From contig CP136052.1 in the NCBI GenBank assembly GCA_032620915.1, forward strand, positions 403,001 through 467,000: DNA of 64,000 nucleotides, in the 5' to 3' direction. The notes beneath the pieces are model-generated. The model was not told where the DNA came from. It ran no database searches and saw nothing but the letters and a program-made list of their open reading frames with translations. Positions 26,240-36,078 of the stretch are shown one piece after another. Origin of the DNA: Oscillospiraceae bacterium NTUH-002-81 (lineage in GTDB: Bacteria > Bacillota > Clostridia > Lachnospirales > Lachnospiraceae). The position numbers were made by a program, and so were the translations under genes. Positions within the stretch are counted from its first letter, which is position 1. Each line of letters starts with the position of its first letter.

Positions 26240-26401
26240 ATGGAACATAATGAGTTTAAGGATCAGCTATACGAAGTATTAGATGAAAATGATGTGGCTT
26301 TAGGGATTGAGGATATAGATACCTCTGATGCCGCAAATATTTTTACAATAAAAACAAGGGACGGAAGTGTTTTTGAAATAGAAACACGGAAGATTGAATA
26401 A
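26240..26401 (+). CDS. Small acidic ICE protein of unknown function
   Basis: A 53-residue protein (MEHNEFKDQLYEVLDENDVA to FEIETRKIE). CAAGGAGAG lies 13 bp before ATG 26240, a long spacing. It is the first gene rightward of the operator-like palindrome, so it is probably controlled by the divergent HTH protein. I recognise no family. Confidence 0.5.
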   Translation: MEHNEFKDQLYEVLDENDVALGIEDIDTSDAANIFTIKTRDGSVFEIETRKIE

Positions 26402-26439
26402 GAGGCAGCACGATGCCTCGAAACAGGAGGTTTGCAACT

Positions 26440-26808
26440 GTGGAGAAAAGTTACATTACAGACATAGAACGGGAACGGTGCAAAAAGGTTGCCGCAGCCT
26501 ATGCAGAACTGTATGAGCTGGAAAGCATTTTGGTATTGGATGTAGGACGGTACGGTTTTGTGAAGCTGCAATATTACACACCGGAGTATGGATTTAATGA
26601 TGTTATAACCTATACAGACAGTGAGAGTATGTTTGAGGACTTATGGCAGGAATGGCTTGATACCCGGCTCTATCTCTTCGCAAAGGGAACGCCGATGCTG
26701 GAAATGGGATATGAGGAAATCTTCAAATGTCTGCCGGAGGAAAAACAGAAAGAGCTTTTAGAGCAAAAAGCAGTATTTGCAAAAATGGCAGAAATAGAAC
26801 TGAAATAA
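26440..26808 (+). CDS. ICE accessory protein of unknown function
   Basis: A 122-residue soluble protein starting at GTG 26440, chosen because AGGAGG ends 9 bp upstream; the ATG at 26413 precedes that site. The core (DIERERCKKVAAAYAELYEL, VLDVGRYGFVKLQYY, EDLWQEWLDTRLYLFAKGTP) belongs to a protein type I recall near virD4 in Clostridial ICEs, without known function. A terminator-palindrome block follows directly. Confidence 0.65.
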   Translation: MEKSYITDIERERCKKVAAAYAELYELESILVLDVGRYGFVKLQYYTPEYGFNDVITYTDSESMFEDLWQEWLDTRLYLFAKGTPMLEMGYEEIFKCLPEEKQKELLEQKAVFAKMAEIELK

Positions 26809-26818
26809 AACAGCGTCA

Positions 26819-26859
26819 GGGCAGTTATGAATTGAAAGATTTGTAGCTGCCCTTTTTTT
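26819..26859 (+). terminator. Terminator inside the duplicated block, copy 1
   Basis: GGGCAG (26819-26824) pairs with CTGCCC (26847-26852), followed by T7. Confidence 0.75.
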
Positions 26860-26867
26860 ATTGCTTT

Positions 26868-26882
26868 TGGACACGATGTCCA
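26868..26882. repeat. ICE palindrome copy 2
   Basis: Exact TGGACA-cga-TGTCCA, intergenic, about 9 bp before the ribosome site of the gene at 26901. Confidence 0.85.
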
Positions 26883-26900
26883 GAAGCGGAAAGGAGCAAA

Positions 26901-27557
26901 ATGGAATCATTACGAGATGTAAAAAGAGTTATGGAACGGGAGATAGAGAAAGGGAGCTGCCCATTACAGTTTGAATATCTGGAATTTGGAGAAAAACCGT
27001 TTCAGTTCATAGAATCAGAGGAAAAGCTGAATGAGGTGCTTTCGTATTTGTTGCGGTTGGGGGAATATAGAGGATATACGGAGCATCTTGTAGGAAATAA
27101 CGTGTATATGGATTTGGATATGTTGTGCCGGAAAATTCAGTTTAAGCGTACCCATTCCCCTGTGGAGCGTAGTGAAATCCAGTGGAAAATACAACGCTAT
27201 AAAAATAAACTGAAACCGGACTATGCAGGTAAGGTTTGTTTAGAAATAGTGCAGTGCGTTTTCAGTCTGCCGGAAGGAGCAGCGGAGAAGGACCAGATTG
27301 TATATGATGGACAGAAAACCTATGCTTTTGCCATGTCAAATAAGTATATTCTGGGACTTTTTACTCATTGTGAAGCCGCAAGAAAATCTGCTGTGGAGGA
27401 CGGTGTGGAGTTTGTACATCTGCCGGAGAATGAACAGAAAATCGTCAGTCTTGAAAATGTGAGGAATGTGTTGTTTCAGGCATTGCTGCTTGATAATGTT
27501 ACGGTGGAGAATGGTCTGTTCCATGCACAGATGTGTACGGTTATGCTGTTGAAATAA
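26901..27557 (+). CDS. ICE protein of unknown function
   Basis: A 218-residue soluble protein (MESLRDVKRVMEREIEKGSC to CTVMLLK) with no membrane segment and no motif I can name. AAAGGAG lies 6 bp before ATG 26901. It sits between two palindrome copies in a run of accessory genes before pcfB. Codon use matches the ICE. Confidence 0.6.
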   Translation: MESLRDVKRVMEREIEKGSCPLQFEYLEFGEKPFQFIESEEKLNEVLSYLLRLGEYRGYTEHLVGNNVYMDLDMLCRKIQFKRTHSPVERSEIQWKIQRYKNKLKPDYAGKVCLEIVQCVFSLPEGAAEKDQIVYDGQKTYAFAMSNKYILGLFTHCEAARKSAVEDGVEFVHLPENEQKIVSLENVRNVLFQALLLDNVTVENGLFHAQMCTVMLLK

Positions 27558-27572
27558 ATGTACCGGAAATAT

Positions 27573-27600
27573 TTGATACAGGCATAAATTTTGTTATAAT
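27573..27600 (+). promoter_or_regulatory. Promoter before the gene at 27636
   Basis: TTGATA (27573-27578) and TATAAT (27595-27600), 16-bp spacing. Confidence 0.65.
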
Positions 27601-27635
27601 GGCTTTGAACAGAATTTGTCCGAAAGAGGGATTGT

Positions 27636-27995
27636 ATGAAACCAAATCATCATTCACTGGCATATAAACAGCAGAAACAGCCGAATAAGACCTATAAGGA
27701 TTTAAAACAGAAGCAGAAGATGAAAATAGCAGACTGGATGTTTCGGGAAACCTGCATTTTCTATAAGGAAAATGGAGAGATACCAAATGAGGAGGTAGCA
27801 AAGCAGATTATTGACCGGATTTATGAAAAACTGAAATCTCTTGCAATCTGGGTTCCGTATGAAGAGGTTTACCGAGCATATCTTTTAAAATTGCCACGAT
27901 ATGAGCTTCGTATTGCGGAAAATGGGATACCGGAAGAAAAGCCGCCGAAGGAGAAAAAGGAGGATGTGCCGAAAAAGAAAAAAGGGAAGCAGTAA
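27636..27995 (+). CDS. Basic ICE protein of unknown function
   Basis: A 119-residue protein with lysine-rich ends (KQQKQPNKTYKDLKQKQK; PPKEKKEDVPKKKKGKQ) around a helical centre (IADWMFRETCIFYKEN; EEVAKQIIDRIYEKL). It may bind nucleic acid, judged only from charge. A promoter with near-consensus boxes lies 36 bp upstream. Its 3' end overlaps the next small ORF in another frame. Confidence 0.6.
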   Translation: MKPNHHSLAYKQQKQPNKTYKDLKQKQKMKIADWMFRETCIFYKENGEIPNEEVAKQIIDRIYEKLKSLAIWVPYEEVYRAYLLKLPRYELRIAENGIPEEKPPKEKKEDVPKKKKGKQ

Positions 27996-28185
27996 TAAGC
28001 GGTGTCCGGTATGCGGCAGGAGAATGAAACAGCAGTTTATTGGTTTGCAGCATTGCAAATGTGGAATGAGCTGGAAAAAGGACATCGGCTTTTTTGAGCG
28101 AACCGGAGATATGGTGTTTGCCTTGGAGCGGAGAAAAATAGGAAATAAACAAAAACAGTGCCCTGTCATTCGATATAAGGAATAG
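27964..28185 (+). CDS. Small zinc-ribbon protein
   Basis: About 73 residues from ATG 27964, overlapping the previous gene by 32 bp in a different frame. CPVCGRR and CKCGMSW form a CxxC/CxC zinc-ribbon-like pair, following a very basic start. AAGGAG lies about 10 bp before this ATG. The start is uncertain; the conserved part begins near KRCPVCG. Confidence 0.45.
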   Translation: MCRKRKKGSSNKRCPVCGRRMKQQFIGLQHCKCGMSWKKDIGFFERTGDMVFALERRKIGNKQKQCPVIRYKE

Positions 28186-28212
28186 GGCATGGAAAAACAG
28201 AAAACAGCGTCA

Positions 28213-28252
28213 GGGCAGTTATGAGTCGAAAGATTTGTAGCTGCCCTTTTTT
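28213..28252 (+). terminator. Terminator inside the duplicated block, copy 2
   Basis: GGGCAG (28213-28218) pairs with CTGCCC (28241-28246), followed by T6. Confidence 0.75.
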
Positions 28253-28260
28253 ATTGCTTT

Positions 28261-28275
28261 TGGACACGATGTCCA
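28261..28275. repeat. ICE palindrome copy 3
   Basis: Exact TGGACA-cga-TGTCCA, intergenic, 10 bp before the GGAGG site of the gene at 28300. Confidence 0.85.
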
Positions 28276-28299
28276 GAAGCCGGATGGAGGTCAGATGAA

Positions 28300-28725
28300 A
28301 TGAAAAAGAGAGAATTTCAGAAAAAAGCAGCCGCAGCGTTATTGGGAAAACTGGCAGATGTTGTGATGGAACTGGAAGAAAATCCAAACATCACAATAAC
28401 GTCGGAGTATCATAGTAGCTATTTTAAATTGAGAAAGAATTACAATCTGATTCAGATTTCGGTCAAGCAGACAGGAGAGCTGACGTATCAGTTGACGGAT
28501 ATGCTGGGAAACACAGGCAGAAGTCAGATTTATGTACAATATCATGCTGGAGATGATCCGGAACATTTGATAAAGAAGTTTGTTGAGGATTTTGGGCGGC
28601 TTTATAAGGATTTTCTTTTAGCGGGAACGCTGCATGATTTTGTTCGTATCCAGTTATCTGTGGATGCAGATACAGAGGAAGCATTAAGGGAGTACGAGGA
28701 CTGTATCAGAGCAGGCTGCCTGTAA
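28300..28725 (+). CDS. ICE protein of unknown function
   Basis: A 141-residue soluble protein (MKKREFQKKAAAALLGKLAD to CIRAGCL). GGAGG at 28286-28290 supports ATG 28300. Alternating strands (NITITSEYHSSYFKL, LIQISVKQTGELTYQL) suggest a small beta-rich fold. No family recognised. It stands between palindrome copies 3 and 4. Confidence 0.6.
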   Translation: MKKREFQKKAAAALLGKLADVVMELEENPNITITSEYHSSYFKLRKNYNLIQISVKQTGELTYQLTDMLGNTGRSQIYVQYHAGDDPEHLIKKFVEDFGRLYKDFLLAGTLHDFVRIQLSVDADTEEALREYEDCIRAGCL

Positions 28726-28736
28726 ATCAGAATTTT

Positions 28737-28751
28737 TGGACACGATGTCCA
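28737..28751. repeat. ICE palindrome copy 4
   Basis: Exact TGGACA-cga-TGTCCA followed by the same AGAAGCGGAAAGGAG as copy 2. Confidence 0.85.
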
Positions 28752-28770
28752 GAAGCGGAAAGGAGAGAAC

Positions 28771-28809
28771 ATGAAATATTTACTACATCGGCTGCTTGTT
28801 CCGCCCTGA
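28771..28809 (+). CDS. Possible 12-residue leader peptide before pcfB
   Basis: ATG 28771 to TGA 28809 encodes MKYLLHRLLVPP. AAAGGAG lies 6 bp upstream, a far better ribosome site than chance would give, and pcfB starts 35 bp after the stop. It may be a leader peptide or the remains of a longer gene. Confidence 0.3.
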   Translation: MKYLLHRLLVPP

Positions 28810-28844
28810 AGGAACAGCAGTAAAAAGGAAAGAAGGAGGTACAG

Positions 28845-29321
28845 ATGCAGGAAGAAGTAACGCAGAAAACAATCGCCCTTGTGATTAAGGCTGCAAAGCT
28901 GGATGCCAATATCCTGAAATCTGCCATGAGAATGTATCTGAATCATTGCAGAAAACAGGCACAGAAAACGCATGGGAAAGTGTCGGTTAAGGAACTGGTG
29001 GGCGAGGGTGCAGGTGCTTCATCCATTGAAATCACAGATGGCAATATCAAATCCTTTGAGCGGGTAGCTCGTAAATACAATGTTGATTTTGCTGTGAAAA
29101 AGGATAAGACCACCGAGCCACCGAAGTATCTGGTATTTTTCAAGGGCAGGGATGCCGATGCTGTGGCACAGGCATTTAAGGAATTTGTTTATGGAAATGA
29201 GAAAAAGAACAGTAGGACTTCTGTAAGGCAGAAATTAAAGCATTTCCGGGATGTGGTATCAAAGGATCAGAACAAAGAACGGAGCCGGGAAAAGAATAAG
29301 GACAGGGGGCAGAGCCTATGA
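28845..29321 (+). CDS. pcfB: PcfB family conjugation protein (DUF3801)
   Basis: A 158-residue cytoplasmic protein of the PcfB family, which in pCF10-type systems helps deliver the relaxosome to the coupling protein. The conserved part is residues 1-115 (EEVTQKTIALVIKAAKLDAN; KVSVKELVGEGAGASSIEI; KDKTTEPPKYLVFFKGRDAD). The last 40 residues are basic and disordered (KHFRDVVSKDQNKERSREKNKD). GAAGGAGG precedes ATG 28845. It overlaps the virD4 start by 4 bp, as expected for partners. Confidence 0.88.
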   Translation: MQEEVTQKTIALVIKAAKLDANILKSAMRMYLNHCRKQAQKTHGKVSVKELVGEGAGASSIEITDGNIKSFERVARKYNVDFAVKKDKTTEPPKYLVFFKGRDADAVAQAFKEFVYGNEKKNSRTSVRQKLKHFRDVVSKDQNKERSREKNKDRGQSL

Positions 29322-30624
29322 CTAATATCATAGCAGGCATTACCAAAGATTTAAAAGCTGTCCCCAAAAAGCTGAAGGAAAAAGCAAAAAGTGCAGATGT
29401 TAAAAAGCTGATACTGCTGAATCTTCCCTATGTGCTTGCCGGGTACTTCTGTAATAAGGCAGCATTTTTATGGAGAGTGGCAGAGGGCAGTAATGCGTCT
29501 GACAAGATGATGGTAGTAATGAGCCAAATGGACAGGATGTTTTCCAATCCGTTCCCCAGTTTTTTTCTGAGTGATTTGCTGATTGGAATCGCCGGAGGCG
29601 TTGCCTTAAAATTCATTGTTTATTATAAGGCGAAGAATGCCAAGAAATTCCGGCAGGGTGTGGAATACGGTTCTGCACGGTGGGGGAATGCCAAAGATAT
29701 AGAGCCATATATGGATTCTGTATTTGAAAATAATATTCTTCTGACCGCTACGGAGCGTCTGATGATGTCCGGCAGACCGAAAGAACCGAAGTATGCAAGA
29801 AATAAAAATATTCTTGTGATTGGCGGTTCCGGCTCCGGTAAAACAAGATTTTTCGTGAAGCCGAACCTGATGCAGATGCACTCGTCCTATTGCGTCACTG
29901 ACCCGAAAGGCACAATCTTAGTGGAATGTGGGAAGATGCTGAAGCGGGGCAAGTATAAGATTAAAGTCCTCAACACCATAAACTTTGCAAAATCCATGCA
30001 TTATAATCCATTTGCTTATCTGCGGAGCGAAAAGGACATTTTGAAACTCGTCAACACAATCATAGTCAACACAAAAGGAGAGGGGCAGCAATCCGGTGAG
30101 GACTTTTGGGTCAAAGCAGAAAAACTCTATTATACAGCATTGATTGCATACATCTGGTACGAAGCACCGGAGGAAGAACAGAATTTTGCCATGCTGATTG
30201 ATATGATTGATGCAAGTGAAGCAAGAGAGGACGATGAAAACTTCAAAAATGCTGTTGATCTGCTCTTTGAGGAGCTGGAGGAAAAAGACCCGAACCATTT
30301 TGCTGTAAGGCAGTATAAGAAATATAAGCTTGCGGCAGGAAAAAACAGCGAAGTCGATTCTGATTAGCTGCGGTGCGAGGTTAGCACCATTTGATATAAA
30401 AGAGCTGCGTGACCTGATGGAATATGATGAACTGGAGCTTGACACGCTGGGAGAGGAAAAAACAGCGTTGTTCGTTATTATTTCTGATACAGATGCTACG
30501 TTTAACTTTGTGGTGTCTATCATGTATTCCCAGCTCTTTAATTTGCTTTGCGACAAGGCAGACGATGTTTATAACGGAAGGCTCCCGGTTCATGTGCGTA
30601 TGCTCCTTGATGAGTTTGCGAACA

Positions 30625-33431
30625 GTGTGACACGTTCTACGCCGAAAACGGTGGGAATAACCGACAAAAGCGTAGCCTAAAGTCACAAATAATTTAATAA
30701 ATGTGGTTTTAGAGAACTGCATAACTGAAATTTCAAATGAAGGGGTAACGCCCTGAAGGGAATTCACTAATACTCCGAATAGCGTTAGTCGGATACAGAC
30801 GATTAAGGTTATAAGCTCGGGGAAGTCGTGCGAAGCACACCCTAACACTGCAAGGTGAGGAAAGGTTTGTAGAGGTACAAGCTGTGTGTGACAGTGCGGG
30901 TGGGGTTGCCATATGGTTAGAATGACCAGTAAGGCGGTCTGACAAAATTCCGAATGTACGGCTCTAAACGAATGGCTGGCAGAAATGCCAGTGTACCAGT
31001 AGGTACGCAAGTGGGGTAAAGTAAAAGTTGTTAGTATGAAATACCCTCTGTGTTTACAGGACACAGGTATCTATAAAGATAATACTTGCAGGGCTAAAGG
31101 AATGACCTAAGTGACAACAATCCTAAGTTATGTGGAACGTGGAAAGCAACCAATACGGGAACTGACTGTATCAGTGACAAAGTACCGTAGTTGTGTCGAA
31201 AAGGAAAGGTATAAAGGAATCCTTTCTACAATAAGCACATTTATGGTTGTGAGAGTAGTGGCACAGTACCGATGAAACCGTGATAATAAGCGGTGGAGGG
31301 ATAGCCACAAGCCGATACTAAGATTTCCTTTATGTCTATATAGTAATCACCAAATGGAGATTTTCATAGCTGTCGAGGTGAGACGAAGAAAAAATCATTC
31401 TCCAATAAGGAGTTGGTTACTATGGCAAAACGAATTGTAAATAAAGCAGAAAGAAATGCAGAAAGATATGACGCAAAAGAAACTGGATATCAGTTATATG
31501 AAGGCAGTCTGAAAGGTAATAAATTTGACAGGCTTATGCCCCTGATAGTATCAGAGCAGAATATCATACTTGCATATCGGAATATCTGCAAAAATAACGG
31601 GAGCAAAACCCCTGGAACAGATGGGAAGACAATAACAGAAATTCAGTCACTCCCAATCGAAACGGTCATTAAAACCGTCAGAAATAAATTGAACTTTTAT
31701 CAGCCTAAAAAGGTCCGGCGTGTAGAAATACCAAAAGACAATGGAAAAACCAGACCATTAGGAATCCCAAGTATATGGGATAGACTGATACAGCAATGTA
31801 TTCTGCAAATACTGGAACCGATTTGTGAAGCAAAATTTCATGAACGAAATAATGGGTTCAGACCATACAGGTCAACGCAAAATGCGATTGCTCAATGCTA
31901 TAAAATGGCACAGTTGCAAAATCTGCATTTTGTAGTAGATGTGGACATTGTTGGATTCTTTGACAATATTGACCATAATAAGCTGATTCGGCAGTTGTGG
32001 GGACTTGGAATACAGGACAGGAAACTGATTATGATAATCAAACAGATGCTAAAAGCAGAAATCCTGTTTAATGACATTGTAATTACCCCGGAAACAGGTA
32101 CACCACAGGGGGGATTTTATCCCCACTTCTTGCAAATGTAGTATTGAATGAGCTGGACTGGTGGATTGCTAATCAATGGGAGATGTTTAAAGTCAAAGAT
32201 GGAAAATCCGGACTGGAATTTTACAGGACTGATAAGGAGGGAAATATCCTCACAATAGACAGGTCACCAAAGTGGAAAAAGCTGAGGGAAAAGACAGAAC
32301 TTAAAGAAATGTACATCGTAAGGTATGCAGACGATTTTAAGATATTCTGTCGGGACTATGTAACAGCTAAGAAAGCCATGTATGCAACAAAACTATGGCT
32401 TGCAGAACATTTACATCTGCAAACAAGTGATGAGAAATCTGGAATCACAAACTTGCGTAAGAACTATACAACTTTTCTTGGAATCAAATTTAAAGTTGTT
32501 CCAAAAGGTGATAAATGGATAATCCGTTCACATATAGCCGACAAAAGTAAAGATAAGGTTATCAATAAGCTGCGGACTGTCTGGAAAGATATCAAAAATC
32601 CAAGCAAGCAAAGCGAAATTGATAAAAACATAAGTCTTTACAATTCAATGGTTATGGGTATGCACAATTATTATTGTATGGCAACAATGGTATCAGCAGA
32701 TTTTGCAGAAATCGCCTATAAAGTGAATGGGAAAAGTAACGGTATGAACCACAATAACCGATGTTTTCCGATAACAAAAACGGGTGAGATAACCAGTAAA
32801 TTTATCCAACAAAAGTATGGAAAGTCAAAGCAGTTCCGATGGATAAAAGGAAGAATGATTATTCCAGTAGGGTATGTGGCGTATGAATATCCAAAATACA
32901 AAAGGCGGGAAGTCAATAAATATGTGAGGAAGTATTCAGACATCGAAAACTGTATCAGTTATGATGTTATGAAATATATGATGGGAAATGCACATCTTTA
33001 TCCGACCTTGGAGATGGCAGATAATGCCCTTTCAAGGTATATAGCACAAAAAGGAAAATGTGCAGTAACACACAATGCCCTGTCAATAACAGACATGGTA
33101 TGTATACACATAAAACCGTGCAAAGGTGAGCGAAATGACACATATAGGAATTTGATAATTTTATCCAAAGATGTGTCAAAATTGGTTGATGCAACAGAAA
33201 ATAAAGTAATAAAGAAACTGTTGCAGAATTTAACATTGACCGTGGAAATGCAAGAAAAAATAAACAAACTCCGAAAATACAGGGAGTTGGAAGAAATACA
33301 ATTCGAGGACTATATAGGCACTAAAATGTAATCTTAGTCGGTGGAACGCCGTGTGATGGGAAACTATCACGCACGGTGTGGAGTGGGGGAAAAGCCCGAG
33401 GTGGTAACACCAGAGGCTTACCTATCACTAT
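30625..33431 (+). mobile_element. Group II intron 1 in virD4
   Basis: It begins GTGTGACA (30625) and ends CACTAT (33431), giving 2,807 bp. The 5' exon end AACA and the 3' exon TCGGGCAG rejoin to Asn-Ile-Gly-Gln in frame. A domain V-like hairpin lies at about 33342-33380 (CCGTGTGATGGGAAACTATC). It encodes its own reverse transcriptase/maturase. Confidence 0.88.
31422..33331 (+). pseudogene. ltrA: Group II intron 1 reverse transcriptase/maturase, -1 frameshift
   Basis: Intron-encoded protein with a reverse transcriptase domain (GTDGKTITEIQSLP; KTRPLGIPSIWDRLIQQCI; NNGFRPYRST; VVDVDIVGFFDNIDH), active-site YADD (RYADDFKIF) and a maturase/X region. At the C-terminus there is a degenerate HNH-like segment (CAVTHNALSITDMVCIHIKP). 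The G run at about 32108-32113 is one base short, so PQGG stops after 13 residues. The normal ILSPLLANVVLNELDWW continues in another frame from about 32115. ATG 31422 has AAGGAG 9 bp upstream. If the deletion is real, this intron would need a helper maturase. Confidence 0.82.
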
Positions 33432-33568
33432 TCGGGCAGATTCCACAGTTTGAGAAGCTGATTGCTACGATCCGAAGCAGGGAAATATCAGCTTCTATTA
33501 TTTTGCAGTCAAAATCACAGCTCAAAGCGATTTACAGGGACAATGCCGATACCATAGAGGGCAACTGC

Positions 33569-36078
33569 GTGCGCCCAGAAGTCGCCAGCGCAATATAAAT
33601 TGGCGACGTGGTATTTACAGGATACCGCCTTTAGCAAGCGGTAGGTAAAAGTATCAGGTGATGAAAAATCACAACCTATTATTCTACAACTTATCCGAGA
33701 GGGGAAACCCGAAGGGGAGTGTAGCATGTTGTTGTTCCAGTTGGAACGTAAATAGGAAAGGCGCTAATCCTATGCGTCAGAATATTTAAGAATAAAAATC
33801 AGTGTATGAGGTACAAAGCTAAACTGCCTAAACGATAGCCAGAGTGGGGGAACCTGTGCCCCGCATACGAAAAGGATTGAAACGTATGCTTTTCATGTTG
33901 GTTTCATTTCGCAGTTATGAAAGCAAGCGATACTCATGAAAGAGCAACCGCAAGACAGCGGATAAATGGCGAAAGTCGGTGCCGACAACACTGAATGCTA
34001 ATCCTGTATTTACTAACTGGGGATGACCTAAACCTGGTAACAGGCATGGTCACACAGCTCCCATAGTAGTCCGAGACGTTAATGACGTTCACATGGCGAA
34101 GGGGAGCAGCTTATCAGAAAATACTAAAATGAAGGAAGGTGCGAGAGGCATTGAGAAATCCAACTGAGGTATTGAAAAATTTGATGGAAAAGTCAAAGAA
34201 TGAAACTTACAGATTTCAGAGATTATACAGAAATCTGTACAATCCGGAGTTTTATTGGCTTGCGTATAAAAATATCTACGCAAATGATGGCAGTATGACT
34301 GCCGGAGCTGATGGAACAACGATTGATGGCATGGGTAACAAGAGAATTGAGAGGATTATTTTATCCTTAAAAGACCGAAGTTACCAACCTAAGCCTGCAA
34401 GAAGAGAATATATTGCAAAGAAAAACAGCAGTAAAAAACGTCCTCTGGGTATTCAGTCGGGGGATGATAAACTCGTGCAGGAAGTCGTTAAGATGATTTT
34501 GGAGAGTATTTATGAGCCTGTGTTCAGTAATAAATCACATGGGTTCAGACCAAACAGAAGCTGTCAGACAGCACTGAAACAGATACAGAACACCTTTACT
34601 GGTGCGAACTGGTTTGTGGAAGGAGATATACACGCTTGTTTTGACAGTTTCGACCACCATGTAGTTATCGACCTCTTGAAAAAGAGGATTGATGACGAAG
34701 CGTTTATCCAGCTTATATGGAAATTCCTAAAAGCAGGATATATGGAACAATGGACATTCAACAGAACCTATAGCGGAGTGCCGCAGGGGTCGGGAGTCAG
34801 TCCAGTGCTGGCAAATATTTACCTTCATGAATTGGACAAATTTATGGAAAATTATGCAGAAAACTTCAATACAGAAGCTAAGAAGAAACATTTTTCTACT
34901 GCATATAAGTCCAGTGTCGGTAAGGCATACAGATATAGGAAAAAGGGCAGAGAGATATGGGATAGTCTGTCTGACGAAGAAAAGAAAATCAGATGCAAAA
35001 ATCTTAAGGAACTGGAAATGATTGAAAAATCTACAACACCTTACGTCTATAACGACAGTAATTATAAAAGGGTGCAGTATACGAGATATGCGGATGATTT
35101 TATCATCGGGGTTATTGGTAGCAAAGCAGACGCAGAAGCTATCAAGAAAGACGTGAAAATATTCCTGCAAAAAGCATTGAAATTAGAAATGTCAGACACT
35201 AAGACAAAGGTTACGCACACTGGAGACAGAGCAAGATTTCTAGGTTACGACATTACGGTATCAAGAGTGCAGACGCTACAGAAGGCTTCTAACGGAAGGG
35301 TTCAGAGATGTCAGACAGGAGTTGTTAAACTGTACGTTCCACGCGAAAAATGGGTAGGTAAGTTAATTGAATACAAAGCAATGAAAATCAAAATCAACGA
35401 AAACGGAAAAGAGAGATTTGTAGCCCTTCATAGGGGAAAACTGGTAAACCAGAGCGATATTGAAATTCTCGCAAGATACAATGCAGAAGTCCGTGGACTA
35501 TATAATTATTACACCATAGCGAATGACTCCTTTAAAATAGGGAGATTTGCCAATGTAATGAAATACAGCATGTATAAAACATTTGCGTGCAAGTATAAGA
35601 CGAATGTTCATGAGATTAAGCGGAGATATTGCAGAAACGAATTATTTACAGTTGCGTATGAAACAAGGCAGGGAATGAAAACAACAACATTCTACAGGGA
35701 TGGTTATAAACGGAAGGAATGTGCTACAAAGTTTGATAATGTAAGCGAGCTTCCGCAGTTTTCAAGATATGCCAAAACTAACACTCTCAAACAGAGAGTG
35801 GAACGTCATACTTGTGAATTATGCCAAAAAGACTGTAGAAATCTGGTAATACACCAAGTTAAGAAACTCAAAGATTTAAAGGGAAATACAGAGTGGGTAT
35901 TACTCATGCGAAAAAGGAGACGGAAAACACTCGTGGTATGCCCCGAATGCCATAATTTAATTCATTCGTAACACCGCAAATGATAAGCGGAAAGCCGTAT
36001 ACATCGAGAGGTGTACGTGCGGTTTGGGAGGGAGTGGATGCAAGTCCTTTTCGAAGGATGAGCTGAAGCTTACCTCAT
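33569..36078 (+). mobile_element. Group II intron 2 in virD4
   Basis: It begins GTGCGCCCAG (33569), the classic start of Ll.LtrB-like introns, and ends CCTCAT (36078), giving 2,510 bp. The exons rejoin as GGC AAC TGC / GAC ACT ACG in frame. A domain V-like hairpin (AGCCGTATACATCGAGAGG) lies at about 35991-36025. It is unrelated in detail to intron 1 and lies only 137 bp of exon away from it. Confidence 0.88.
34139..35971 (+). CDS. ltrA: Group II intron 2 reverse transcriptase/maturase
   Basis: Complete intron-encoded protein of up to 610 residues. The reverse transcriptase domain (about residues 50-330) contains MTAGADGTTIDGMG, KKRPLGIQSGDDKLVQEVV, SHGFRPNRSCQTAL, GVPQGSGVSPVLANIYLHEL and the active site RYADDFIIG. 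The maturase domain is at about 400-520 (YNAEVRGLYNYYTIA). An HNH endonuclease with CELCQKDC and CPECHNLIH closes the protein. The start is either GTG 34139 or TTG 34151 (MRNPTEVL); GGAAGG precedes both. It could promote splicing and mobility of its own intron and possibly of intron 1. Confidence 0.9.
   Translation: MREALRNPTEVLKNLMEKSKNETYRFQRLYRNLYNPEFYWLAYKNIYANDGSMTAGADGTTIDGMGNKRIERIILSLKDRSYQPKPARREYIAKKNSSKKRPLGIQSGDDKLVQEVVKMILESIYEPVFSNKSHGFRPNRSCQTALKQIQNTFTGANWFVEGDIHACFDSFDHHVVIDLLKKRIDDEAFIQLIWKFLKAGYMEQWTFNRTYSGVPQGSGVSPVLANIYLHELDKFMENYAENFNTEAKKKHFSTAYKSSVGKAYRYRKKGREIWDSLSDEEKKIRCKNLKELEMIEKSTTPYVYNDSNYKRVQYTRYADDFIIGVIGSKADAEAIKKDVKIFLQKALKLEMSDTKTKVTHTGDRARFLGYDITVSRVQTLQKASNGRVQRCQTGVVKLYVPREKWVGKLIEYKAMKIKINENGKERFVALHRGKLVNQSDIEILARYNAEVRGLYNYYTIANDSFKIGRFANVMKYSMYKTFACKYKTNVHEIKRRYCRNELFTVAYETRQGMKTTTFYRDGYKRKECATKFDNVSELPQFSRYAKTNTLKQRVERHTCELCQKDCRNLVIHQVKKLKDLKGNTEWVLLMRKRRRKTLVVCPECHNLIHS

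Larger units (their letters stand above)
26809..26896 (+). repeat. Duplicated terminator-palindrome block, copy 1
   Basis: About 88 bp that recurs at 28203-28281. It contains AACAGCGTCAGGGCAG, a terminator, TTGCTTTTGGACACGATG and, in this copy, a ribosome site AAGGAG for the next gene. Confidence 0.75.
28203..28281 (+). repeat. Duplicated terminator-palindrome block, copy 2
   Basis: Nearly identical to 26809-26896 over about 79 bp, diverging after CCAGAAGC. Confidence 0.75.
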
